A stretch of DNA of 64,000 nucleotides from Diaporthe sp. PMI_573 (taxonomy: Eukaryota > Ascomycota > Sordariomycetes > Diaporthales > Diaporthaceae): the NCBI GenBank assembly GCA_021399435.1, contig JAJTUP010000038.1, positions 1 to 64,000 of the forward strand, read 5' to 3'. Shown piece by piece: positions 1 to 11,571 of the stretch (positions within the stretch are counted from its first letter, which is position 1; each line of letters opens with the position of its first letter). The position numbers were made by a program, and so were the translations under genes. The notes below the pieces were generated by a model. The model was not told the origin of the DNA, searched no databases, and saw only the letters and a list, made by a program, of their open reading frames with translations.

Positions 1-504
1 CACGACTCCCGCCCCGACGAGGAGCTATGGAGCCGTTACTACAGCGAGGTCGTGCAGGACGAGGAGAGGCTCTCTGGCGCGACCGAGAGCGAGGTTGGCG
101 ACATGTTTGATGCTTGGATCAGGGACCATCGCCGTGCCCCGACTACCGCCAACGGGTCTCTGAGACCGAATAGCAGGTTTCTCTTCTGCTTAATGCTCGA
201 CGAGGAAAGCATCGAGAACATTCTCGAGCTTCCAGCGGACCCCCGCCGCCGTAATTTTGACTACGGTGCGTCTTGGGTTAAGGTCATCAGCAACACGGTG
301 AAGACGACAGAGGGGGGAGCCAGCGAGAGATGGTGGTTGCGGGTGGGCGTCACCGACTACCTGTGGCCCTTGTGGTTTTCCCCCTCTGACCCGGACACCA
401 TGATTGAGGAGCTGGGGTGGGAGGACGAAGAGGACGGTGTCAGGAACCTCTGGGGCGACCCTGACCTCTGGATGCGCGAGATAAATGCGCAGTACGAAGG
501 ATGA
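1..504 (+). CDS. 3' end of an unrecognised protein (partial)
   Basis: The frame is open from the first base of the window and ends at a TGA at 502-504, so the N-terminus lies outside. About 167 residues are visible. They are acidic and rich in Trp and Asp/Glu near the end, with no signal peptide, membrane segment or repeat. I do not recognise the family. The stop lies only 62 bases from the stop of the convergent GH55-LysM gene. No in-frame ATG occurs in the visible part, which fits a partial gene rather than a short complete one. The protein-like composition and open frame support a real coding end. Confidence 0.55.
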   Translation, partial: HDSRPDEELWSRYYSEVVQDEERLSGATESEVGDMFDAWIRDHRRAPTTANGSLRPNSRFLFCLMLDEESIENILELPADPRRRNFDYGASWVKVISNTVKTTEGGASERWWLRVGVTDYLWPLWFSPSDPDTMIEELGWEDEEDGVRNLWGDPDLWMREINAQYEG

Positions 505-566
505 TGATTCTTTCTCTTTCTTGTTACATACTCAACTATTAAATCCCCTACCAATCTGGGCTATTC

Positions 567-3500
567 TTACAGCTCATCCGCATTGTCCCAGCCATAATTG
601 GGCCCTGTACAATACGCGTTTCCACGCACCAATTTTGACGTGCACGCGGCGTACTCGGTTCCGAGCGAGGGGTTCACCAGGAGGAACTGTGCGATGTCGA
701 TCTCGGACGACAGGCAGACGCTGACGCACGAGTCGCCCTCCTGGGCCACGTGCCACCTGCCGCACCTCGCCGTGGTGCCCGGGGCGGCGGCCGAGCCCTG
801 CGGCGGCGCGATGGGGTTCGACGTGTAGCCGGAGCCCGGGTGCGGCGTGGTGGTGTCGCCGCCGCCGCCGGGCCCGTGGTGCAAGTACTGGCCGTTCTGG
901 GGCGCGGCGCACAGGACCTGGCCGAAGAAGCTGGATGCGCCCGCCAGGTTGCTGCAGTCGTGGTACACCCAGGGGTTGAAGCGCCGAATGTCGCCCAGGG
1001 ACAGGTCGTGCCTGGCCTCGAGCCCCGCGCACGTGTCGTTGGCGGTGTAGGGGATGAGCCTGCCGCAGGAGAGGGGGAGGCACAGCTCGGTGCCGGCGGG
1101 GATGCTGTGGCAGTCGAAGATGGCCGGGTTCATGGTGTACAGCGACACGGTCGAGACCTTTCTCAGGAAGGCGATGTCCTCGCACGTCTCCGGTTGGGCC
1201 CCGACCGTGTGCCACTCGTCTGAGATGCACATGGTGGACTGCTCGGGCAGGGAGGTGATGGGCGGCGGAATTGTGGTGTCGCCCGTCTTCCCGCACGTCT
1301 GGTACACCAGCTCCAAGTCGCTCTTGTAGTTCTTGTCGTACACAGAATAAGGGGTATCCTGCATCGTAGCCAGGCGGTTGACATAACAGTCGGAGCACAT
1401 CTCGTTCCGGGGCATGTCCTTGATAGAGCTGGCCTCGGTGAAGTCGGCAATTATGTCTAATTCCTCGTCAATAACGGTGTCACGATTTCTCGGGAACAAC
1501 ACTATCCTCGGGAAGCGGCTGGGAAAGGGGAGCGATCAGGATTACGTACCGTTACAATACTTGCCGCTGGCGGGATCCTTGAGGCACGTCTCGTTGTAGC
1601 CAACCCACATTCGCCCCCCATGTAATGTAGGGATGTCTCCGGGGACGTTATAGCCCCTACAGTTAAACTCGACATTATCAAACCAGCTGCGCAGCGACTC
1701 GCCGCAGCCCTTGTCGCAGACCGAGTCAGTCAAGCTGGCGTTACCCAGGCTGCCGTGGTACGCCGGCTCCTGAAAGAACTCAACCCAGTAGTCGCACAGG
1801 ATCTTGGTGCCAAGGGCCGTCTTGCACGGATCCGGCAGGATCTGGTTCCTCAAGCTGTCGAGGGTGTAGACGGGGAAGCCGGGGAAAGTGCGCTCGCCTG
1901 AGGTCTCCGTGGAGCCCTCGAGCCAGGCGAGGATGGATGACAGGAAGCCGTTGACATTGTTCTTGGCGAGAGTGGCGACGCCGCTGGTCGGGCTGACCAT
2001 CTCGAGGATGGCCTTGGTGCACAGGTTGTAGATCCACAAGTCTGAGCTCTGCTGGACCTCAACACCATGCCGCTGGCAGTCGTTGGTCTTGAGGCAGTCC
2101 TGGCTGTAATCGCTGAACCACGAGTATATACCCGCCCCTAGGACATAGACGGCCTTAGAGTCGACGATGCGCAGAGCCCACGACGAGTAACAGAGCTTGT
2201 CGTCGGGATCGCAGTTGCTGAAGGTGGGATCGTCGGGGAAGATGCCCGGGCGGAAGGGCTGAGGCGCCAAGGGTAATGGCTGGTAGTAAGGAGACTCCGT
2301 CTGGATCATTCCCATGACAATGTTTGTTGCGTCAGACACCTGATATTGGTAGAGAGCACAGTGCTCCGATGACGTGCCCCAGAGCCAGGCCTTCTTGCTC
2401 TGGACGAGGATACCTCTGCCGACGTAGATGTCAATCTGGGGCCGATCCGACTTGTCGAGGTCATGGTCGGCCACCCAAGCCCAGACGTTCTCCAGATATG
2501 CGGTCGACTCGGGCTTGAGGTGCAAAAGCATAGAGGCCGCCTTGCACTGGGGGTTGATCCGGCCGCTCTTCTTTGCGCACGTCTCCTTTTGCAGGTTGGA
2601 ACCGATTGCTCCCCCAACGCAGAAGTGCGAATCTATACCGAAGTCAGCGTCAAACCCTTCCTCATGGCAAGACGACGGCCACAAGATACTCACCCCACAT
2701 TCCTACGAAGCCCTTGCTGGACTCGCGGGCGTTCCACTCCATCAGCACGGCCCCGGCCGTCGGACCGGAGACGGTGAACATCATATCCTGGATCTCAATA
2801 ATACCTGGTTGATCGCTCGGACGTCCCACCTGAACGACAGCGCGCGGATTGGCCTCATCCTCAAAATTTGCGCCAGTGCCCATGATCTGCGACCACACCT
2901 GGCCGATGATACGGGAGCCCATGGGCACGTACAAGGTGTCCCTGACAACGTATACGCCAAATGGAAAGTAGACAACCGAGGAGGTGTTTGCCGCTCCTGA
3001 CAGGATGGAGTTTAGCACGGCGGTATCATCAGTTTTGCCGTCGCCCTTGGCACCAAGAGCGCGGACGTTCATGACCTTATTGGGCGCAATGTCATAGTAC
3101 TTGGGCCTGCGGCGCGTGAAGAGGTTCGGCTTCATCTTGTCGTTCTTGATACCCGTCAGTTCGTCAGAGCGGTTCATGGCGGGGATGTTGACGCCGTTGA
3201 CGAAACTGCCGGTGCCATTCTTGTTGGTGATGCGGCCGAACCCCCAGCTTTCGACGTAGACCTCGTCGCCACCGGCGAGGAGGGTCTTTTTGGCGATGCT
3301 ATCGGTGACGGCCGTCTTGACGTTGAAGAAGCCGACGTTCTGTAGCAGAAACGAGGTCGAGTTCTCGGCGTGCAGTGAGGTGACAATCCCATTTGGGGTG
3401 TTGGCGATGATGGTGTCCATGAGGATGAGGGAACCCAGGCTCTGCCCCGTGCTGAACTCACCACCGGCGCCGCCGGTGACAACGAGGCCATTGTCACAGC

Positions 3501-4881
3501 CCTCAATAATAAAGTCCTGCATGGTCCAGGCCCAGTCCCAGTGGATCTGGGCGGCCGTCTTGCAGTTCACGAAGACAAGGTGGCTGGTGGTGAACTGCTG
3601 GTTGCCGAAGTAGGCCCCGAAGTTGCCGCCTACAAAGGTCAAGTCTGCCAGAAAGCCGCCTGAGCCGTTCTCCATGTAGATACCCTGCTGCGTGCTGTGC
3701 GGCACGTCAGAGCTGTACTGCATGTAGAACTCGATGTTCTCAAGCGACGACGCCTGCGCGACCTGCCAGTGGATGGCGCAGACATAGGCCCACGGGTCTG
3801 TCAGGCGAATATCAATCTTGAAGTTCTTGATGCTACGGAGGAAGTTGGCCGTGTTGAGATACCAGCCCACGTTGTCGTCAATATACTTGTTGGAAGTGAA
3901 GACGCCGAGCCCGACGAAGCTGGACGCAGCCAGGATGGTGGGAACGTTGATTGGCTCGGGAAAGTCAGCAGGAGCCTCTCTCAATTTGATGCTACTTGGG
4001 ACTTACATCACCGAGAAACTGGGTGTTATAGTACTGGATGATAGATCCGCTGACGAGGTAGGTTCCCGGAGGAAAGTAGACGACGGCCGGAGAAATGGTG
4101 CTCGTCTTGCACTGTTCTCCACAACGAGCACCGTCTGAGATGGCCTTGTTGATGGCCACTGTGTCATCTGTTTACCATCGCCCTTGGCGCCGAAATCCTT
4201 TACGTTGCGCCAAACCTTGTAGCCCGACGGTGAGAAAGGACTCTGGCCGGGGAACTTTTGGTCATCAATAAGCCAGTAGCCGGAGGCGCGCTTCTCATGG
4301 GTTCCGTCGCCGGCGAAGACTGATAGGCGGCCTTCGGGAGCCTGCAGCTCCTCGGCGGCGTTGGTGTCGTTGAGAAAGCTGGGGGTATATTTCTTGCGGA
4401 TCTGGGCCGCAACCTCCTCGTGGTCACCCACGGGGATCTGCGGAGTCGACTCGGCAACGGCTGCGGCCGCCTCGACGAGCTCCTGGGGGATCCGGTAGCT
4501 GCCAATGACAGTCGTGTTCTTGCTGCTCCGCTGAGAGCTCCCATCACTCTGCCTGCGGAACATGGTGGCGATGGAACTGGGCTCGGCCTCGTAGGCGAGC
4601 AGTGGAGCTGGCTTGTACTCCTGCTCCGGGTCCTCGAGTTTCATCTCGTTGAAGACAGGGTTCTCGACGCGGTTTTGGTTGACCACGGCAAGGACCTTGA
4701 GCGCCTTCTCGACGAGCTCCTGGGCGTTGAAGCTGGTGCTGTTCACGGGGCGTTCGACGACATCGCGTACGCTGCCGCCGCTGCTGGGCGCGATCGCCGC
4801 GAGGGTGGCATGGGCAAAAAAGACAAGGAGAAGTGAAGATTTCAGGACGCCATAGGCCCCGGAAAACGAGGCGGGACGCAT
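567..4881 (-). CDS. Secreted GH55 (beta-1,3-glucanase-like) and LysM fusion protein, broken by a 1-nt frameshift
   Basis: Exons by splice signals: 4881-4007, 3954-2694, 2632-1550, 1456-567; the three introns each have a GT donor and an AG acceptor. If the frame were intact the protein would be about 1370 residues: signal peptide (1-32), a disordered stretch, two pectate-lyase-3 / GH55 beta-helix halves (motifs KDFGAKGDG and RALGAKGDGKTDDT), and C-terminal LysM modules (W/YHV openings, paired cysteines, NP motifs). GH55 enzymes are exo-beta-1,3-glucanases; LysM binds chitin. The ATG at 4881 is preferred over 4929 because it starts directly at a good secretion signal. At 4171-4173 one A is missing from a run: the conserved TDDT continuation of GAKGDGK lies in another frame immediately afterwards, so as read the product stops at 4003, before the first intron, at about 292 residues. 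This is either a real lesion or a homopolymer sequencing error. It is divergent from the chitinase at 5832. Confidence 0.85.
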
Positions 4882-5831
4882 TGCGTCGATAGCCAAAGAG
4901 TCAAAGATGATGAATTTGGACTTTCGCAACTGCGCCTGGACGAGAGACTTTTCGAGGTGAGAAGGGGCCGCAAGAGCGAGTATAAGACAGGACGGAGAGG
5001 GTCGTCATAAGACCCTGATGGGATTACCAACTATGGGGATGGATGAGTCGCGAGGCCGAACATTTGCCTATCTAGGTAGGTATATCCTCGGTGAAAGACC
5101 GCAAATGTCGGTCGAAGGAGCTCAGCTGAGAATATCTAATTACCGCGTGCGCATTGCCAAGATGAACTTATCCAAACCAAATGTTTTGATTTTCTCAGGA
5201 ACTTGCAGTCAGTCTTCACTCTCCCAAACTTGTTTAATTAGTACCCACATGTTGGAAGCAGAATGTCTGCGCCAGAAAAATCCTACCTGTAGCCGTTGGT
5301 CGGTAGAGACTGAAAGTATTCGTTGAAGGCTCTCAGCCAAAAACGTCCAATTACCGCACACAATGCCAAGATGGACTTAACCGGATAATTGTGTTTTCTC
5401 TTCCCTAAAGAGCTTTCAGTCAGCCTTGAACCAACAGTCTTCTTTAATGAGTGCCCAGCTTTTGGGATCCGACGTCTCGCGCTAGAGGGATTCAGCCCGA
5501 AGCTATCGTGACTGTTGGTAGGATGGGCAGCCTTGGCACCCCTGCTGTGCCGCAGGCGCCAGATGAGATGGTACTGGATTCGGTCGGCCAAGAGGGCGTC
5601 TCCAAGCGCCGAAAGCCGCGACGACAGCAACGCACGACTTTTTCACGATAGAGTGGGATGGAGGAGATGATGATAAACACGTAGTTCGTCCTCCCTCTGC
5701 TCTTCTCCTCGCCTTGGGATGACACGACTGTCCTTGCGATTCACTTGCACGGCGCGCAACACTGGCACTCTCTTCCCGACCTTTGTCTCTCTCTTCTTCA
5801 TTCGCTCTCTTGGATTCCAGATTCTCGCACC
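4882..5831. promoter_or_regulatory. Shared divergent promoter region of the GH55-LysM and chitinase genes
   Basis: About 950 bases separate the two divergent start codons. No gene is seen. The stretch just before the chitinase ATG is pyrimidine-rich (CTCTCTTCTTC type), as is common before fungal start codons. The middle contains a diverged tandem duplication (separate entry). The head-to-head layout suggests co-regulation; this is inference. Confidence 0.5.
5110..5500. repeat. Diverged tandem duplication in the shared promoter
   Basis: Two units of roughly 170 bases (about 5115-5290 and 5320-5495) share ordered blocks: AATTACCGC, GCCAAGATG, ACTTA, TTTTCTC, CAGTCAG and TTTAAT.AGT. Spacing is similar and many substitutions separate them, so the duplication is old. 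Exact borders were judged by eye. Confidence 0.55.
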
Positions 5832-8800
5832 ATGAAGGCCTCCGCAAGTGCCTTTCTGCGCTTCGGCCTGCTCACGCTCTTTTCACTACTTGTTTTCGTG
5901 ACCTTTGTCTTGGCCCAGGACCCAGAATGCAGCGCTTCCATTCCTTGCAAGGCCGGTTGCTGCTCCAAGTTTGGCTTTTGCGGCTATGGTAAAGACTGTG
6001 AGTTGGTTTCCCTATAAAGCCCTCGAGAGTTACATGAGAAGGGGGGCACTGACGATTTGCAGACTGCCACAAGGATGTGTGCCTCAACAACTGTGACCGC
6101 CTCTCGGAGTGCGATCCCGGTGGCTTCGGCTCCGAGTTTGTTGAGAAGTCCAAATGCCCTTTGAACGTTTGTTGTTCAAAACACGGGTTCTGTGGCTGGA
6201 CCGAAGAGTGCGTCTTACACGTCTTGCAGTGATTCAAGTCTAAGAGACAGACGGCTAAACTCCTCAAAGGTTCTGCGGTGACAAGAAAGTCAAGCGACCT
6301 GGCTGCACCGGCCACTCCCTCCAGCGTGTAGTCGGTTACTACGAGGGCTGGGCTGCCCGCCGTCCTTGCAATGCCTTCATGCCCGAGCAAATTCCCACCG
6401 GCGTCTACACGCACCTAAACTTCGCCTTCGCCACCATAGACCCCGAGACCTTTGAGGTCCGTCCAGCCTCCAGCGCGGACACGCAGCTGTACCGACGCCT
6501 GGCATCACTCAAAGAACTTGATCCGGACCTGAAGGTTATGATTGCTATTGGCGGCTGGACTTTCAACGACCCCGGCCCGACGGCCACTACCTTCTCCGAC
6601 ATTGCACGGTCTGAGTCGGCCCAAAAGGCCTTCATCAAGTCGCTCATTAGCATGATGTCCACATACGACTTTGACGGCGTCGACCTTGACTGGGAATACC
6701 CGGCTGCCGACGACCGCAACGGCCGCGAAGAGGATTTCCAGAATTTCCCAAAGTTCCTTGCTAACCTCAAGGAAGCCCTCAAATCGACCGGCGGAAGGGA
6801 TGAGATATCTTTGACGCTGCCGGCGTCCATGTGTAAGTGATTCTCATACTCTGGCCGACATCTGAAGAAAGCGACTCTAATGACGACCTTAATAGGGTAC
6901 CTGAAGCATTTCGACATTGTCAACCTCGAGAAATATGTGGATTTCTTCAACATGTATGTATTTCCCTTACACAGCGATTTCCACATGCCCACGTTTCACC
7001 AAGCATTTGGGTCGATGCTAACGACGATTTGAATCCAGCATGAGCTACGACCTTCACGGAACATGGGACAAGGGCAATACATGGGTCGGCCCATACCTTA
7101 ATGCTCACACAAATCTCACGGAGATTGAGCAGGCTATGGACCTCCTCTGGAGAAACAATATTGACCCCGACAAAGTTGTGCTAGGTACTGGGTTCTATGG
7201 CCGGGCTTTCACCGCCACGAGCCCCAACTGCCTTGCTCCAGGCTGCACTTACGAATCCGGCGCTCCCCGCCAGCCCTGCAGCAACGAAGTCAGTGTAATG
7301 ATCCAGTCCGAGATCGTGGACGTCATGAGCGGAACAGGCCGCACGCCTACCCTGGATAAGGAGGCTGCGGTCAAGATTCTGACCTTCGACAGCAACCAGT
7401 GGGTTGCCTATGATGATGAAGAGACCTTCAAGATGAAGGCCGACTTTGCTCGCGAGCAATGTATGAGCGGTATAATGGTCTGGGCTGTCTCGCAGGACGT
7501 AGCCGATGGAAAGTACTCCTTGGCCATCGCTAAAGCTGCCGCGCGTAAGTACACCTCGCTGGGGGGCATGTTTCTCGAGTTGCCTGAGGATGACGGCAAC
7601 ATCACTGTCACCACCAAGCATCAGCAGTGCAAGTGGACCAATTGTGGCGAGACATGCCCCTCGGGCTGGGTCCGTATGATGCGCAACGACAAGGAAGCCC
7701 GTAACAACGAGTATATGGTCGATGGATCACACTGTTCCCAGGGCGTACACGAGCTGTGCTGTCCTAGCGAGGACACTCCAACTTGCGGCTAGTACCAGCA
7801 CAATAACGGCAAATGCAACCCAACATGTCCTGAAGGCACCCTAGAGGTCGGCTCTCTCTCGACTCACTGCAACAATGGCAAGTACCAGGCCGCATGCTGC
7901 ACCACGGGCAAGAAAAGCATGGAACTCCACGACCAGTGTGACTGGACAGAGTCGCCCATGTGTATGCGAGGATCATGTAGCAGCGGCCAGGACGAGGTCG
8001 TTCGATCTCCTAGTGGCAGTGGCAACGCCGTCTGTAACGTTGAGACTTGGAGCCGAGACGGCAACGTCAAGATCCAGGAGCGCAAGCTTTGCTGCGAGCA
8101 GGAAGAGAACAAAAAATGGGATGATTGTCAGTGGTACGACAACCTCGGGCCCGGCAAGGACGACGACAGATATTGCCGCAGTGGGTGTCCGAGCGACCGA
8201 GTACGTGTCGCCATGGACAAATACTGGAACAAGGACGACGGCCTCGGATGCGCGCGCGGCGCCAGGGCCAAGTGCTGCATCCCGAAGCACCAGACCATCG
8301 TGGAGAGAGACACTTCACAAAATGAGGTGCTGCGAGATGCCCTCGAGTCGTTCATACAGTCGCCTATGTGCTCTGAGGACGGTGGTGGCTGGGCGTGGGG
8401 GTCTCTGGATTCAAGGGACCTTAACTCATCCGAGCCCAGCTCACTCATATCCTTGATGGAGCGTCAGGAGGCTAGCTACGGCAACTTCGCGCAGGACGAG
8501 ATCAAGAACCTCGTCTACACCCTGCTCCTAGCCCGGGCGACCATTCGACAGGTCGAAATCTGGGACGGCCTGGTGCCGACGAAGTTCCCGAACCTGAAGT
8601 GGTCCACGCTGAAGGACTGGGTCGACGACACCAGCGCCTTGATCCGCTACGGCTACGACCAGCTGGCCTACCTCATCACTTGCCACATGGGCGATTTCAA
8701 TGATTGGGTCGGCGGCACCGAGACGATAAGCTGCGCGTGCGACTCGGACCTCTGCTGCCCCAGCGGCGGAGACTGGTGCAAGTCTGAGGATAGCGTGCCA

Positions 8801-10107
8801 GATGATGACTACGGATGTTCTTCGATGGCTCGGCGGGAAGATGAGACCAGCTCATTACTCATGGCCGCGCCGGGTGATCGACGCAAGTACTGTATCAGGC
8901 AACGTGACGGAACAGTGGTCGAAATAGAAAGTGAAGACGTAAGTGAGCCCATGCGTTGCCTCGCCCGTAGTGGACGAGTTAAGCCCGGAGCAGTCAAGAC
9001 TGACGCATCCCTGCCTTGGCGCATTTGCAGTATTATCCTGCCACACACAGTTTCTGGTATGCCAACCACCCCATTTGGAACAATGTTTATCTATACCCTC
9101 GAGACCGGTGTTTCGAAGTCGAGCCTCAACTATCGACTTATGCACGGGGTAGGGGAGGTGTTCACTGTAGGTCACTGCTCGACCTCTTCTTGCTCGGGCA
9201 CAGACTGACCTGGACATAGATGAGCACTTGATTGAACAGAACACCATTGCACGGTTCTTTACCCATTTCTCCGAGGGGACCTTGCCTTCAGGTGCCCGGA
9301 TGAGAACCCCTCAGGCGAGTTTGCGCCTTGTGGAATCACTCCAGGCCCAGATGCCCGCTGGAAGTACACCCCTGGCTATCGGCAACGCCAACCTGCTCGT
9401 CCCGTTCCAGAGACTGTTCAATGCTCTCGGCAGCAGGGCCAATACGGAACGTGGAGTGTTCGTCGCAGGCGGTATGAACCTCGTCAAAACGGCTGTAAGT
9501 GCATCGCCTTCCAACGCCATGGATTCCTGAGGCTGACCTATGGGCTCTTTGTCAACAGCTTTGGAGACAGACTGACACGGCCAACTGGGGGGATGCTTCC
9601 TGGATGACTACACAAAGAATGTCGGAGGCCCTGCGCAACTTCCGCACCGGCCAGTTTACCCAAAACGTCCGCAACGTGAGTGTCCCCGAAACCCTTCCTC
9701 TTCCCGCCACCGTGGTCATGATCAATATCGTGGAATAGCATATATTAACTTGTGCGCAACAGGTCATCATTGCTGCAAATTACATGCTCGATCCTCTCAG
9801 CTGGAACAGGATCTTGGCCATCAACTTTGACATCCGAGACGAGCTACGCAGGCTGGAGGACTTCCACACCCAGCGCACGGGCATCACCACCGACTTTGTC
9901 GTCTCCGCCTGGGACGAGTTCTTCCGTGACCAGCTGCAAGCGACGATCCGCTATGCCCAGAACTGGGTCCGTAACTGGGTCATAAATGCCCGTAATGACT
10001 GGCGCGACGATAACGACGAGGACGTTATCCAGTTCCTCGCTGTCATGAGCACACTACTGCGCCACGCGGAAGACCTCGAATTCAACTATGATGACCTACC
10101 TAATTAG
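5832..10107 (+). CDS. Killer-toxin-like GH18 chitinase (subgroup C type) with two ChtBD1 modules, interrupted by an in-frame TAG
   Basis: Nine exons: 5832-5997, 6063-6207, 6270-6832, 6896-6953, 7039-8938, 9031-9148, 9220-9494, 9559-9675, 9763-10107. Introns have GT/AG ends and most have a recognisable CTGAC/CTAAC-type branch site. Full length would be about 1228 residues: signal peptide (1-28), two hevein-like chitin-binding domains (CCSKFGFCG, CCSKHGFCG), and a GH18 barrel with the catalytic DGVDLDWE motif intact. A long cysteine-rich tail resembles the alpha/beta-subunit region of Kluyveromyces zymocin-type chitinases. Such enzymes cut chitin at cell walls. A TAG at 7790-7792 (codon 562) sits where relatives usually have Trp between CG and Y; the frame is otherwise open and conserved on both sides. 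The truncated product would keep the whole GH18 domain but lose the C-terminal half. It is the divergent partner of the GH55-LysM gene. Confidence 0.87.
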
Positions 10108-10474
10108 CCAGTTTGAAGCATCATATGACAGAAAAGCGGCTTTCGTATTTCTATAGGTATCTATCTCTAAAATTTAAAAATATATCAAATTACTCAAGAA
10201 TGCTGTCAGACTTCTCGATGGCGTGGATTCCTATGAGTCCCACTGTATGGGGATTAGAAACGAAACTAAACCCCACCCCCCTGCTAAATGAGGCTTCAAG
10301 AGTGTAAGCACCAAGCAAAAAGTCGCACGGTATTAACATCCTCTAGGCCTAGTCAGCTGAGATTAGGTTATTAGTCCTTCGACTGGAGCCTAGAAATTAA
10401 ATATAACATTAAATAGACATCAATAGGTATTAATTAGCTATTTTATACTAGAGTACCATTAAAGTATATATATT

Positions 10475-11571
10475 CTGAAGGTTGGTGGATCGAATGGGAG
10501 TCAGGTAGCAGTAGGGTGCACTGAGGTCTTGTTGGGACGCTTGAGAATGGTTTGGACAACTTTGCATTGAATTCGAGTGGGCTTCTGTCAGCCCTCCTCA
10601 CAGTCCCTCCGACATGACCTCAACCCTGGGCACGCTGCGGTTGGCTCTGGTGCAGGAATGGAGGGGCCGGAAAATTCGGCCCTCAGACCCACCATCTTTG
10701 GCTTCAAACAGCCAGCCAACCCTAACCCTGACAGTAACCAGACTAAATACAGATAAACTTCAGAAATCAGGCTATCTAACAAACTAGGTTACATGCTTTT
10801 TGGGTAAGAAATAAGGGGAATGCAGAGGTTCGAAGTTAGGGTCTTAAAACAGCCCAAAAAATCGGCTCACGGCCACCAAACTCATCTGCCGGCGCGCACG
10901 CCACATAGGCACTTAGCCGAAAAAGTGCCAAGTCTAGGGTAACTCCCTACGTGAAGTCTAGGGTAACCCCTTACGTGCAGCGCCCACACAAGCGTTTCCG
11001 TTTAACATATATTATTTATATAAAAAGGATTTTTAAAAGAACTATAATATCTTTGTTAAACGGAAACGCTTATTAAGGCGCTGCACGTAGGGAGTTACCC
11101 TAGACTTGGCACTAGATTTTCTCTATGTGCCTACGTGGCGTGCGCGGCGAAAGATGAGTTTAGTGGCCGTGAGTCGATTTTTTAGGCTGTTTTAAGACCC
11201 TAACTTCGTACCTCTGTATTGCCCTTATTTCTTACCCAAAAAGTATATAACCTAGTTTATTAGATAGCCTGATTTCTGAAGTTTATCTGTATTTAGTTTG
11301 GTTACTGTCAGGGTTAGGGTTGGCTGGTTATTTAAAGCCAACGATAGTCGGTCTGAGGGCCGAATTTTCCGGCCTCCCTATCTGCGCACCAGAGCCAACC
11401 CACGCGTGCCCACGGGTGAGATGATGTCGGAGGGACTGTGAGGAGGGCTGACAGAAGCCTACTTAAATTCAATGTAAAGTTGTCCGAACCACTCTTAATC
11501 GTCCCAACTTGTCTCCAGACACCCTGCTGCGACCCTGCCAAACACACACTGCTGAAGGCACTATCCTTCAG
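10475..11571. repeat. Large imperfect inverted repeat (foldback/MITE-like element)
   Basis: The left arm, about 10475-11006, is the reverse complement of the right arm, about 11055-11571. A 48-base AT-rich spacer separates them. The innermost 17 bases (10990-11006 and 11055-11071) match perfectly. Outward the arms keep long blocks, including GGCGCTGCACGTA, GCCACGTAGGCAC, TTTCTTACCCAAAAAG, CAGGGTTAGGGTTGGCTG and CGGAGGGACTGTGAGGAGGG, with scattered transitions and small indels. No transposase is present and I could not define a target-site duplication. It is probably a non-autonomous transposon or two inverted copies of one; similarity fades outward beyond the CTGAAGG/CCTTCAG ends. Confidence 0.8.
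10931..10978. repeat. 24-bp direct repeat, two copies, inside the left arm
   Basis: Two adjacent 24-base units (10931-10954 and 10955-10978), each starting AGTCTAGGGTAAC, differ at a few positions. The right arm has only one copy, so this duplication arose after the arms formed or was lost on one side. Confidence 0.75.

Noticed and set aside
750..1223. Long plus-strand open frame, 157 codons
   Set aside because: It lies antisense to the LysM exon, is Gly/Ala/Arg-rich from GC bias and matches nothing recognisable.
4160..4185. An intron explaining the frame change in GH55-LysM
   Set aside because: Conserved residues continue directly on both sides of the break, leaving no room for an intron.
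7790..7792. Programmed stop readthrough in the chitinase
   Set aside because: The context UAG-UAC is not the known fungal readthrough signal (UGA CUA type); a mutation is simpler.
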